From NCBI GenBank assembly GCA_028023455.1, contig JAQFVV010000229.1:1753817-1817816 (forward strand): a DNA stretch of 64,000 nt, given 5' to 3'. How positions within the stretch are numbered: position 1 is the stretch's first letter; the number at the start of each line of letters is the position of its first letter. Source of the stretch: Epiperipatus broadwayi. Taxonomy: Eukaryota > Onychophora > Udeonychophora > Euonychophora > Peripatidae. Of the stretch, positions 46,911 to 57,554 are shown in pieces. Position numbers and translations under genes: made by a program. The notes below the pieces were generated by a model. It ran no database searches. It saw only the letters and a program-made list of their open reading frames with translations, and was not told the origin of the DNA.

Positions 46911-47597
46911 AAGTTGTGTAATTTTTGCTGGTAAACAAACTGGTATTAAATTCAGCAAAATAATATTCAAAAACATTATATCTATAATTATATTTGTGAT
47001 TTTTAATCAATTTTTCCATTGACCCCCTAGCCAGATCAACCCACAATAATGTTATATTGACCCCCAGAAGTCAATAATGACGACTTTGGCAACCCCTGGT
47101 TTAAATAAATGTTATACTTTATTGTTAAATTTGTATAGTTTTAATATCATCTCAATCACATACTACTTATCCAGGAATCTTAACATTATATAATCAATGA
47201 TACAATTAGATTTTATGTTAGTCATTAAGAGTACATGCACAAAAAATTGAAAATAATAATCACTTTGTTAGAATGGTGTTCAGATGTTAAGAATGCATCT
47301 AAGAAATAAAATATTCATTCATTTTCTTAATCTTAAATGATCACTTTAATCTATATGCAATTATTAAAAAAAGACTGGTTTTGTGATAAAATATTTTTAT
47401 GCTTAAATTATTCATCTTAAAGTTATAAGAAAGATTTGACATGAGTTGTTAGTAGGATATCCTAAGTGGCCATAAAATCCCTTATATATTCTTGTTATTT
47501 GAATGCTATTTTAGAAGATTATTTTATTCTAAATTAAGAATTTCTGTGTTTCATTTTAATTAAAATATTTTCCTTTAAAATTTATTATTATAATTGT

Positions 47598-47755
47598 TAA
47601 TATTAATTCTTATTAAGCGCGATGTCAGCATGTAATTCTTATATAAGGCTAAAACCTTAGTACATGGCCTCTTATCTTTATAAACTCAAATCTTGTGTTA
47701 TGATTTGTAGAGGTCTCTCTTGCTAAAATTAAGCACTCAAGGCGCATGTACTGCA
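47598..47755 (+). repeat. partial copy of the palindromic repeat family
   Basis: Contains AATATTAATTCTTATTAAGC, GATGTCAGCATGTAATTCTT, ATATAAGGCTAAAACCTTAG, then CTCTTATCTTTATAAACTC and TTGCTAAAATTAAGCACTCA. It combines left arm and centre without the long inverted right arm. A TATATAAGG TATA-like motif is present. Confidence 0.6.
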
Positions 47756-48267
47756 CCGGTCAAAACATGTTTATCCATCTAACATGAGCTGGAACTCACA
47801 AAATGTACTTCGAACCCAGTCAAGCCCGAGATTTAGGTCAGGGACCAGCCTGGATTTGAACCCACTTTCTAAGCCCCAGATCAAACACCCAATGAATAAC
47901 ATAATAGTGATGGCACATGAGAATTCATTTTAATCCGGCCAACTAACAAAGCTGAGCAAAACAATGAGACATCTATTACTATGACTAAACTAAAAAATAT
48001 ATAAGCATGCTGTAATATGTGGAAGTGGAGAAAAGAGGAATTCGAACTACTCAAATAAGTTAGACAATAAAAATATAGTTTAATATAATGACAACATTAT
48101 TATACATTGTGACTTAATTATATACATTAGTGAGTGCGTGAATGAGCAAACAGTAGATGATTACATAGTGTCATTCACGTTATTATTTCTCATATGCTCT
48201 TTTATTCATTAGCTAAATAATATATTATAAATAAACACACATCTTTAGTGGGTCCAATATTAAGATG

Positions 48268-48345
48268 CCAATCGAATGTTAGAAAGAATTACATAATACT
48301 GCCATTAACGCTTTGATTTACGGTTCAGAAATGTGGTGACTAACA
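48268..48345 (+). pseudogene. possible LINE RT fragment
   Basis: In one + frame it reads KELHNTAINALIYGSEMW followed by a stop. IY.TAv.palLYGsE.W is a frequent motif just after the thumb of LINE reverse transcriptases. Only about 20 residues match, so the call is weak. An alternative is chance similarity. Confidence 0.35.
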
Positions 48346-48383
48346 TATTTTTCTAGGAGCGTTCCGAAATTCATTATACATAT

Positions 48384-48685
48384 GATATAAACTATTTTCA
48401 CACCATTGAGGTCATGAAAATAAACAAAATATATTTGAAAGATTATATTTGAATCTATGATAAAATATTTAATGAAAAATTATTTTAACAATAGTAAGAT
48501 GAACGCTTTATTTTCCCCAAGGCATATATACTCTGATATAAACTATTTTCACACCATTGAGGTCATGAAAATAAACAAAATATATTTGAAAGATTATATT
48601 TGAATCTATGATAAAATATTTAATGAAAAATTATTTTAACAATAGTAAGATGAACGCTTTATTTTCCCCAAGGCATATATACTCT
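48384..48685. repeat. perfect 151-bp tandem duplication
   Basis: GATATAAACTATTTTCACAC begins at 48384 and again at 48535, and the two 151-bp units are identical by eye through GGCATATATACTCT (48534 and 48685). This is very recent, or an assembly artefact. Confidence 0.85.
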
Positions 48686-48907
48686 TAAATACAGAAATAA
48701 GTTACGATGGTGGGACTGTATAAGACTGAAATAAATTTAATTAATAAAATAGAAGTAATTGGCATTTATATATATATTTTAAGCAGAGCACAATTTTAAT
48801 ATTAGAGCATTAAAACTGGTCATGAAGCAAAAGAAATAAATATATGAAGAAGCTTGCGGTACTGACATTATAACCAAGAAATAACAGGAAAAGTTGTGCT
48901 TCTGGAT

Positions 48908-49155
48908 GAAAGATGAAGTGGATGGGCAAAGCGTGTGCCATACTTAGGGATCACTGCCAGAGGCCTTTTATATGAAGAAATGGATGGGCATAGCATGTGC
49001 CAGACTTAGGGGTCACCGCCAGAGGCCTTTTATATGAAAAAATGGATGGGCATAACGTGCCAGACTTAGGGGTCACTGTCAGGGGCCTTTTTATATGAAG
49101 AAGTAATATGCATAGCATGTGCCAAACTTACGGGATCACCACCAGAGGCATTTTA
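48908..49155. repeat. minisatellite, four units of about 62-65 bp
   Basis: Each unit runs ATGGGCA(A/T)AGC(G/A)TGTGCC, then ACTTAGGGGTCAC(C)GCCAG and AGGCCTTTTATATGAA. Units begin near 48920, 48983, 49045 and 49106, the last most diverged. GC content is clearly above the surroundings. Confidence 0.8.
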
Positions 49156-49199
49156 TACAAAATAAATAATGAGAAATCTATGGGTTCGATCTTGTCACA

Positions 49200-50897
49200 A
49201 CCCCCAGATTAAGAAGCACATATATAGAAAACATGAAGTTTGGCCAAATGTCAGTAACACAGTACGAATGATAAATGTCACTAACGATATTGGAAAAGTT
49301 TTACTGCTTTAAAAATAAATGACCCTTGTTTGAATACTATAATTTATATAAATAATATGCTATGCCGCTATAATATATATATAAAGAGAAGATTTCATTT
49401 AATAAAATATACATGAAGATTTTATTTAGTAAAAAAAACATTAAGATTTACCCCCTTCCCTTTTCTGTTATTTAAAATAAATCAATCCCACCTTCGTTGA
49501 TTTTACAATAACTGGAATATATAAATACGGTATTTGATATTTTAAGCATATACTATTTTAAGAGTATAGAAAAAAATATCTAGCAGTTATATAGAAAACA
49601 AATAACCAGTCACCTTTTCAGAAATGAATAAATAATATTTTAAAATTTCAAAGCGTTAATTAGCCAGAGTTCTGGATTCTCCCCGGGTAGAAAATCCAGA
49701 GTTAAACAAATACATTTTTATCTTCAATAAAATGTTGACTCGAAAACAATCTGGTGAGTATGTTAATTAATAACGCATTATATTTTTAGGGGACATTAAT
49801 AACCTTGATGCATGAAGGTTTACGTAAAAGAAAGAAAAGTTTTTAGAAATTCACTCGTCAGATTGTTTGAGATTGGAAAATTAATAACGAAAATAGACAT
49901 ATAAATTCAAGTAATAAATAACTATAAATAATTGACTGCACCAAAGTTAAGAAAAGTTAGAGCATATGAGATAGGATTAAATTTATCAAATTATTTAAGA
50001 GCAAATTACATTTACATAAAAAAAAAAACCAAAGTTAAATAAAACATGAGAAATCTTGATAGTAGAATTAGGCTAGATTTAGTTTGAGGTGATGGCTTGG
50101 AAATTTACCTTTCAATTTTAAGAGTCCATTTTAAAGTATGGCATGTGCACGGTGATTGGAATGCAAGTACTTCGTTGGCAGAAAACTTCTATTAGCATTC
50201 TAAAGTTCTTTTTTTTAGACCTTTCTTCATTTCAGGGCAGCAGGATATTACGGTAGGGCTGAGAAGGAAGGTGGATTTACTGCTACATCATTTTAAGTTT
50301 CAAGTGATGTGTAATATGTTTACGATCAGTTCTCTCAATAGTAGCTAATCTAATCTGTGACTCAAAATTCAGTCATTTTATACTTTTTCTTTATCGGTTG
50401 TTTTTGAAGATGCAACAGTAAGATAACATCCAAAAATAAATTCAAATCTATTTCCAGATTAGAAATAGATTTGACAACATGTTTTTAACAAAAGTATCTC
50501 TAATCTTAATCCCATTTTAAGTAAAAACTTTAATTAAAAATACCTTCCCCAGACTAAAACAATAGTGCTTCCAACCCTTAATTATTTTTAGACAATCAAT
50601 TGTAGCATCTTCCATTTTGGATTTAAAAAGAAAAGTATGGTTTAATAGGAAAAAAGTAACTTTGAAAGAAAAAGTTTAAAGAATGACATATAATAAAATA
50701 TTTAAAATCAATATTGTAAGTTTTTGCTCCTATATATATATTTGAATCGCACCTATAATATTTTAATAAAAAAGAACTAATAATTAATAATAGAATTAAT
50801 AATCATAAAATTAATAATAAAATGTTATTGAATGTTAAAATTGATAAATTTAGGCGCGCATTTCAAATATATACTTAACATATATATATATATATAT
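49200..50897. other. AT-rich DNA before the LTR element
   Basis: No gene seen. A small hairpin (CTGGATTCTCCCCGGGTAGA with flanking inverted AGAGTT ... CCAGAG) lies near 49668-49705. A (TA)n tract at about 50879-50897 is the insertion site of the LTR element. Confidence 0.45.
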
Positions 50898-52763
50898 TGC
50901 GATATCTACATATAATATAGTCTCGCATGTATATATATTATTGATCCTCAATAATAATAATAAAGAAAAAAGGGTTTCGTTAAAAGAAATAGAAAACCAA
51001 TAAAAAAAAAAAAAGAAGTTACTCAGTTTTAATATGTAAGTATTCAAAACTATGTGAAAGTCGTGAAAGGGTTAAAATGAAAAAAAAAGTTAGTTAAAAG
51101 GATTCTAAAAACTTATTTTAAAAGAAATTAGAAAAAACTAAATAAAGATTGAAGATTAGAAAGGAAAGGGGAGGGGTGTATAATGAACGCGTCTCTTTCT
51201 TTCTTTGTTAAATAAGAAAATCACGTATCAAAAGAATGAAAGAAAATAATTGTAATTGTAAAATTAAAAATGTAAAACTTGTACCAAATTTTAGATAGAT
51301 TGGAAAGATAAAGTAATGTAAAGGAATGTTGCAATTAGTAACATTGATATTTTAAATGTATCAAAAGAATGAAAGAAAATAATTGTAATTATAAAATTGA
51401 AAAATGTAAACTAGTACAAAAAATTCCAGATAGATTGGTACAAGATAAAGAATGAAAAGGAATGATGCAATTAGTAACATTCAATAGAACGATAGCAGGG
51501 TAATAAGCGAGCTGATTTAGAAGTAACTGGTTGTGTTTTCTTTTGCTAGCTAAAACTTAACATAAAAAAATAATAAAAGGGAAGAAACCGTCTAGAGAAT
51601 AACGAGAACGTATTATTCAAATGTTAACGAACTTAGTTGGGTACGCTAACATGGAGGGCTAGTGGCAAATAACGGGCATTTGCTCGGTCTATCTCCGTCC
51701 AACCATTCGCTCACTACCTATAACATCTAAAATGCTGCCGATAAGAGACCGCCGTTATGGAACCAGATCTGCCTGAAGATTCGTAATAGGATATTTAAAG
51801 AGATGAATACATACTGAAATTCGGAATTAGAAAGAAATCAAACCCACGCCAAAAGATTATAAACTCTCACTCCACTAACTGGGACGTCGGAGAAGCGAGC
51901 AACCATCTCTGCAAAAGAAGGGAAATTTTTCCCACTCGATGGTTGATCCTTCATTGAGGACTCCATACCTAGGTAACTATTATTAATACATGCATGTCAG
52001 AATTAATTTGTGAACAAAGAAATCAGTCAGAAACTAAAACTATTAAAATTTGCGCAATACTTCGGACAAATATAATTAAAAGAACTTATGATTTTACTAT
52101 AATAATGTATAAGAAAGTAACAATTGGGTTACGCTAGTTTATTTAAGGTTTAATTTGAATTATATTCTTTACTATTTTATTTATGTGTATATTATGTTGG
52201 TGTGTGATAGGTATATGTGTGTTTTATGATTTTATTATGTCATGAGAAATAACGAATTGCAAAATTAAAAGTTTATTTATAAAAGGAAGTAAATAGTCAT
52301 TTGCGTTTTTCTTTTCTTTACCAAGCGAATAAATATTTAGAGTGAATTAAATCTAGGTCATTCGAGCTAACAAGTTTATTAAGTGAGGAGTAATAATAAT
52401 AAAGCAATCGAAATGGATAAATAAGTCCTTTCGTATCGTAAATAAAGGGAAAGAAGGAAGGGCTATAATTGATATTCCTGCTGTACCGTGATAATTCCGG
52501 GAATAAATTTATAAATATTCCAAGCGCTGGGCAGAACAAATTATTCGATTCAAATAATTTGCCCAGCAGAGAAGAAGCGTTTAATTGGGAAATATAATGC
52601 TGGGATGATATTTTATATTATGTCAGTGTTCAATTAAGAATATATACTCAATTTTGGGGTGTATATTGGCTTCTTGCTTGTGGTAATCATCATCGGTGGT
52701 GAAACGGTCGATCACATAATTATAAGTGCGGCTGGTGTTTAACCGAACGGTGGTTGTATTACA
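50898..52763 (+). repeat. 5' LTR, 1866 bp
   Basis: Starts TGCGATATCTACATATAATA and ends GGTGGTTGTATTACA. At about 51228-51480 it carries two diverged tandem units of about 131 bp (each with ATCAAAAGAATGAAAGAAAA and GCAATTAGTAACATT); the 3' LTR has one. It includes a GC-richer block near 51640-51790 and a strong hairpin at 52526-52567. Confidence 0.9.
52526..52567 (+). promoter_or_regulatory. conserved LTR hairpin
   Basis: GCTGGGC (52526-52532) pairs with GCCCAGC (52561-52567) and AAATTATT pairs with AATAATTT across the loop CGATTC, with a 5-base bulge AGAAC on one side. It is identical in the 3' LTR (57214-57255). It lies about 200 bp before the LTR end, where RNA signals such as polyadenylation or packaging hairpins are common. 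Role inferred only. Confidence 0.5.
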
Positions 52764-52790
52764 TTTTGGGGGCCAGTCCGTTGGATTTTA
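52764..52790 (+). promoter_or_regulatory. candidate primer-binding site
   Basis: Immediately after the LTR comes TTT then TGGGGGCCAGTCCGTTGGAT. TGGGGGC..GTCCG..GAT resembles the complement of a tRNA-Pro 3' end with several mismatches. Position and the leading TGG fit a primer-binding site; the tRNA identity is uncertain. Confidence 0.5.
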
Positions 52791-53390
52791 TCACATTCAA
52801 AGTAAAAAATCAGATTGAATTAAATTATAGCGCCCTGATTAAAATAGATCTACACATATGTGATCTATACAGCAAGGTTAAATAAAGTCAAACAATCGGA
52901 AAATCGAATTTAGACTGAGAAATATTTTATATAAAAAAAAAAAAGAAAAGGAAGAAAATTTTTTTTTTTAAAAAACAAATGGGTTTTGTTTCAAATTAAG
53001 AATTTAAATGTGTTGCTACAGTAGAATAGACCGGGGATTTAGATAAAAATAGAGAGCAATAATAAAAGATCGCTTGGTGAGAGAGAAAAGTGGGGCAAAA
53101 GACAACTGAATTTTATGAAAGAGAGAAAGAGACGGGGTAAGATTTTCTAGGCATGATCTACATTATATAAATAAAAAAAAAAGAGGGGAAAGATTTTATT
53201 ATTTGAATAATAAAAGTTTGTAAGTTTAAGGGGATCTTTAAAGCAGCATAAACAAGTGAGTTAATGAATGAAGACGGGGAAGTCCAGCAAACGTACCTAA
53301 TATGAAATAGAATTAATAAAACAGTATTGCATTTAATAATAGTTGGAATAAAATAATTACTCGGTAAGTGATAATATTTATTTGGAATCA

Positions 53391-54239
53391 ATGCAAACGA
53401 GATCGAAAGCAAAAATGGACGATCAAGTTGAAACAAAAAAAATTACCAGTGAAGAACAAACGGAATTATCCGGAGAAACAGATAGTGAAAGAGAAATAGA
53501 AACCAATAGTGAAAATGAAATTGAAATTAATAATGATAAACAAGATCAGAAAGTTAATATAGAAAATTATAATTTAATGAAAATGTTGGAGAAAATGGTG
53601 GAGGACCAGCGGCATTTTATAAAGGAGATAAAGGAAAGAGATGAGCAGAGAGATGAAATAAATAAGAAAATGATAGAAAATCAGCAACAGTTTATGAAGG
53701 AATTAAAGGAAGATAATAAGAAAATGATAGACGAGTGGCAAAAACAGTTGATTGACAAATTTGATATAAAAAATGAAGAGTTGAGTAAAAGGGTCGAACA
53801 AACCTCAAATCAGATTTCTGTCACGAATGAAAGGCTGAATGGACAGGCTGAATTACTCGAAAATTTAGAGCAGCGACTCACGGGAAATGTACATAATTTA
53901 GAACAAGAGGTTTTGATGAAAGTAGAGGGAAGGGTGGCACATATAGAGGATAAAATAGAAACTGTGTGTCGAGAAGTAGAGAAGTTTAAAGTAGAGCAGG
54001 GAAAGAAATTGGAGGAGATAAAACAGGAAAATGAAAAAATTGTAGATGATGTATGTATAGATGTAAACCAGCTAGCCATAATAGTAGAGAAGCGGGGGTC
54101 TACAGTAGATGGGGGAAAACGAGAAGTTAAAAATGTGATAGGGACAAATTTGTGTGATAGCAGGTGTAATAATGTAATAACAGTAAATCAATTTTTAAAA
54201 TTTCGAGGTTTTTGGGTCACATGGGAGAAAACCCCATAG
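53391..54239 (+). CDS. gag: gag N-terminal part: coiled-coil ORF
   Basis: The ATG at 53391 opens MQTRSKAKMDDQ, a start typical of arthropod Ty3/gypsy Gag. About 282 codons follow: an acidic Glu/Asn-rich segment, then long heptad-like Lys/Glu/Gln-rich stretches (FIKEIKERDEQRDEINKK, then NERLNGQAELLENLEQRL and VAHIEDKIETV) that predict extended coiled coil, likely for Gag multimerisation. The frame ends with TAG at 54237-54239, just as the capsid-like sequence begins in the -1 frame. The leading TTG nine bases upstream is not a likely start. No matrix-like basic patch is obvious apart from TRSKAK. Confidence 0.8.
   Translation: MQTRSKAKMDDQVETKKITSEEQTELSGETDSEREIETNSENEIEINNDKQDQKVNIENYNLMKMLEKMVEDQRHFIKEIKERDEQRDEINKKMIENQQQFMKELKEDNKKMIDEWQKQLIDKFDIKNEELSKRVEQTSNQISVTNERLNGQAELLENLEQRLTGNVHNLEQEVLMKVEGRVAHIEDKIETVCREVEKFKVEQGKKLEEIKQENEKIVDDVCIDVNQLAIIVEKRGSTVDGGKREVKNVIGTNLCDSRCNNVITVNQFLKFRGFWVTWEKTP
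54194..54200 (+). promoter_or_regulatory. canonical -1 slippery heptamer TTTAAAA
   Basis: In the frame of the coiled-coil ORF the bases are T TTA AAA, the X XXY YYZ pattern. Slipping back one base reads into exactly the frame of the capsid ORF, which is open from here. A hairpin ATGGG/CCCAT (54221-54237, 7-base loop) follows, but 20 bases downstream, further than the usual 5-9. Coincidence in AT-rich DNA is possible. Confidence 0.4.
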
Positions 54240-54946
54240 AACACCTGGGTAGCCTTGAAAGGTACGGCACATTGAACGGATTGAGTGAAGAAGCCATGAT
54301 TGCCATCGCATGCAGTCACCTACAGAATGCTTCACAGGAATGGTGGGACTCGTTGTTTGAAAAACCAACAACATTTGAGGATTATAAGGCAGCTTTGCTC
54401 ACCAGTTACTGGAGCGAAGAGCACCAGGAAAACATTCGGCATCAGATATCACAAGACAGGTGGAGACCGGGAGAGACGTTTACTCCATTTTTCCATCGCC
54501 AGGTAGCGAAATTGCGTGCACTCACTGCTAGTCCATTATCAGAGAGGCAGATTATTCGTATAATCAGACATAATTTGCCGCAAAATGTTGAGCAGATGCT
54601 GATAGGCACTGAACGGAAAACGGTCGAACAGGTCGCGGAACTACTAAATGCGTTCGACAGCGCTCATTCTGGTCGTAGAATAGAGGATCGAGGATTCAAA
54701 CCTCCGAAAGATCCTGTGATAAATATGGGACCAGGTAAACCCCAACGAAGGCATGGGGAAGATAGCGATAGATTTTATGGCGGCTCGGATGGAGCAATAG
54801 GGCCTAGACAGATTGAAAGGGATCAGAGAGGGAAGTATCCGAATGAGGACAGAGGCTTTGACAGACGGAGGGACAATAGTCCATTCCCTAGCACAAGTGG
54901 GTATATTCCACATAAAAGAGAGAAAGAACCTCCAGATAGAAACTAA
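54201..54946 (+). CDS. gag: gag capsid part in -1 frame
   Basis: The frame carries GENPIEHLGSLERYGTLNG, then IACSHLQNASQEWWDSLF, FEDYKAALLTSYWSEEHQEN, RPGETFTPFFHRQVAKLRAL and IIRIIRHNLPQNVEQML. This is the retrotransposon Gag capsid fold (P.eFL...., A...L.g.A..WW......f..fk..f...F, e....Y...f..l......s......f..gL). It ends in a charged Arg/Asp/Gly/Pro-rich tail and TAA at 54946. No CCHC zinc knuckle is visible and no protease motif follows. No ATG suits its start: translation would need frameshifting from the upstream ORF, an internal ATG at 54221, or the split is a simple frameshift mutation. Confidence 0.8.
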
Positions 54947-55689
54947 AAGAAAAAGAAAGTAACTGGACAGACACCTGTTGATGACTAAAGGATAGTGACC
55001 ATGGACTTTGAACATGATAATCCACATGATAAGGGAAATGTAGGGGGATGGTGAAATACTAAGAGTAGAGAATGTATGAATGAGGTTCTGGATTTGAGAC
55101 AAATGTGTGCAGATATGAGTCATGTGGAGATTGCATTTGAGCTTGGTCAAGCCGTCTCGCCGTACATATAAATCCGCAAGGGAGTATGTGTGTTAATCTT
55201 GTCTATACACGTAAGGATAGACAGGAAATAAATAAATAAATAGAATGAGGACTCAGCAGAGATCTGGGCTCATTATCCGTCTTACTGGGTGAAAACCCCA
55301 AAGGTATTGAAAAGATACAAAGAAGTGAAATATATTGAATTCAAAAGATCAGGTTGGACAGGCTGTAGAAAAAAACATGCTGTTCACAAAATCGGACTCC
55401 ATATAAATGCGGAGTGGCCTAAAAAAAAATCAACTCTCTTTGCAGGATAGTGTTCGGTGGAGATTAAAGGTGTTTGAGCAGTACAAATCAATCAAATGGA
55501 ATGCAGATAGTTTTAACCTAGTTGTCTCTCTAAGATAATCTCATCATACGAAAGTTAAAGATACTAAATGGGTACCATTAACATTAATATCAAGAATATA
55601 GTAGAGAAAAAAAAATAATAATAAAGGAAGATAGGGGTTAAGAATTAAAATGGCTTGACCTTAGGAAATAATTCCAGTAGATTTTAATT
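54947..55689 (+). other. LTR element interior without coding capacity
   Basis: Between the gag stop and the polypurine tract no reverse transcriptase, protease, RNase H, integrase or envelope motif can be read in any + frame. Pol has been deleted, or replaced by noncoding sequence. Confidence 0.7.
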
Positions 55690-55714
55690 CTTAAAAAAAT
55701 AGGGAGCGGTGTAA
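55690..55714 (+). promoter_or_regulatory. polypurine tract
   Basis: The sequence ends AAAATAGGGAGCGGTGTAA immediately before the TG of the 3' LTR. Purine-rich with AGGGAGCGG, it is the standard primer position for plus-strand synthesis. Confidence 0.7.
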
Positions 55715-57449
55715 TGCGATATCTACATATAATATAGTCTCGCATGTATATATATTATTGATCCTCAATAATAATAATAAAGAAAAAAGGGTTTCGTTAA
55801 AAGAAATAGAAAACCAATAAAAAAAAAAAAAAAGAAGTTACTCAGTTTTAATATGTAATTATTCAAAACTATGTGAAAGTCGTGAAAGGGTTAAAATGAA
55901 AAAAAAAGTTAGTTAAAAGGATTCTAAAAACTTATTTTAAAAGAAATTAGAAAAAACTAAATAAAGATTGAAGATTAGAAAGGAAAGGGGAGGGGTGTAT
56001 AATGAACGCGTCTCTTTCTTTCTTTGTTAAATAAGAAAATCATGTATCAAAAGAATGAAAGAAAATAATTGTAATTATAAAATTGAAAAATGTAAAACTA
56101 GTACAAAAAATTCCAGATAGATTGGTACAAGATAAAGAATGAAAAGGAATGATGCAATTAGTAACATTCGATAGAACGATAGCAGAGGTAATAAGCAGAG
56201 CTGATTTAGAAGTAACTGGTTGTGTTTTCTTTTGCTGGCTAAAACTTAACATAAAAAAATAATAAAAGGGAAGAAACCGTCTAGAGAATAGCGAGGACGT
56301 ATTATTCAAATGTTAATGAACTTAGTTGGGTACGCTAACATGGAGGGCTAGTGGCGAATAACGGGCGTTTGCTCGGTCTATCTCCGTCCAACCATTCGCT
56401 CACTACCTATAACATCTAAAATGCTGCCGATAAGAGACCGCCGTTATGGAACCAGATCTGCCTGAAGATTCGTAATAGGATATTTAAAGAGATGAATACA
56501 TACTGAAAGTCAGAATTAGAAAGAAATCAAACCCACGCCAAAAGATTATAAACTCTCACTCCACTAACTGGGATGTCGGAAAAGCGAGCAACCATCTCTG
56601 CAAAAGAAGGGAAATTTTTCCCACTCGATGGTTGATCCTTCATTGAGGACTCCATACCTAGGTAACTATTATTAATACATGCATGTCAGAATTAATTTGT
56701 GAACAAAGAAATCAGTCAGAAACTAAAACTATTAAAATTTGCGCAATACTTCGGACAAATATAATTAAAAGAACTTATGATTTTACTATAATAATGTATA
56801 AGAAAGTAACAATTGGGTTACGCTAATTTATTTAAGGTTTAATTTGAATTGTATTCTTTACTATTTTATTTATGTGTATATTATGTTGGTGTGTGATAGG
56901 TATATGTGTGTTTTATGATTTTATTATGTCATTATAAATAACGAATTGCAAAATTAAAGGTTTATTTATAAAAGGAAGTAATAGTCATTTGCGTTTTTCT
57001 TTTCTTTGCCAAGCGAATAAATATTTAGAGTGAATTAAATCTAGGTCATTCGAGCTAACAAGTTTATTAAGTGAGGAATAATAATAATAAAGCAATCGAA
57101 ATGGATAAATAAGTCCTTTCATATCGTAAATAAAGGGAAAGAAGGAAGGGCTATAATTGATATTCCTGCTGTACCGTGATAATTCCGGGAATAAATTTAT
57201 AAATATTCCAAGCGCTGGGCAGAACAAATTATTCGATTCAAATAATTTGCCCAGCAGAGAAGAAGCGTTTAATTGGGAAATATAATGCTGGGATGATATT
57301 TTATATTATGTCAGTGTTCAATTAAGAATATATACTCAATTTTGGGGTATATATTGGCTTCTTGCTTGTGGTAATCATCATTGGGGGTGAAACGGTCGAT
57401 CACATAATTAAGTGCGGCTGGTGTTTAACCGAACGGTGGTTGTATTACA
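55715..57449 (+). repeat. 3' LTR, 1735 bp
   Basis: Same start and end as the 5' LTR, with scattered substitutions and one fewer ~131-bp internal unit. It terminates TTGTATTACA and is followed by (AT)n. Confidence 0.9.
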
Positions 57450-57554
57450 ATATATATATATATACATGACAAAAGAAGCGGGATAAGATATAGAATTTAA
57501 ATATAGGTTAGTAGGTAGAAACATGAATCACAATCTTAAGCTAAGATTGACAGC

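Larger units (their letters stand above)
42829..47098 (-). mobile_element. hAT transposon, complete ends, dead transposase
   Basis: The ends are CAGGGGTCACCAAACTT at 42829 and, inverted, CAGGGGTTGCCAAAG ending at 47098, typical hAT inverted repeats starting CAGGGG. The 8-bp sequence GTTTAAAT is duplicated perfectly at 42821-42828 and 47099-47106, the target duplication length of the hAT family. The 4.27-kb element holds a decayed minus-strand transposase, a nested PLE fragment (44968-45913) and a palindromic repeat (46369-46631). Its gross length is inflated by those insertions. Confidence 0.9.
50898..57449 (+). mobile_element. LTR retrotransposon (Ty3/gypsy-like), gag-only
   Basis: Two LTRs (50898-52763 and 55715-57449) enclose a 2.95-kb interior with a candidate primer-binding site, a gag region and a polypurine tract, but no protease, reverse transcriptase or integrase. 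The LTRs begin TGCGATATCTAC and end TTGTATTACA (TG...CA). It sits inside a TA microsatellite, so the short target duplication cannot be delimited. The LTRs differ by only a few percent by eye plus one 131-bp copy-number difference, so the insertion is fairly recent. The structure matches what is called a TR-GAG or LARD-type non-autonomous element; mobilisation would need enzymes from a relative. Confidence 0.9.

Noticed and set aside
47850-47905. tRNA-like sequence with a perfect B-box (GGTTCAAATCC on the minus strand)
   Set aside because: No A-box at the right spacing and no cloverleaf. At most an old SINE fragment.
54644-55150. 168-codon open stretch antisense to gag
   Set aside because: It is the mirror of the capsid coding region and shows no motif of its own.
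52318-57227. Matching minus-strand open stretches in both LTRs (52318-52539 and 56985-57227)
   Set aside because: They recur only because the LTRs are duplicates. No motif, and antisense to the element.
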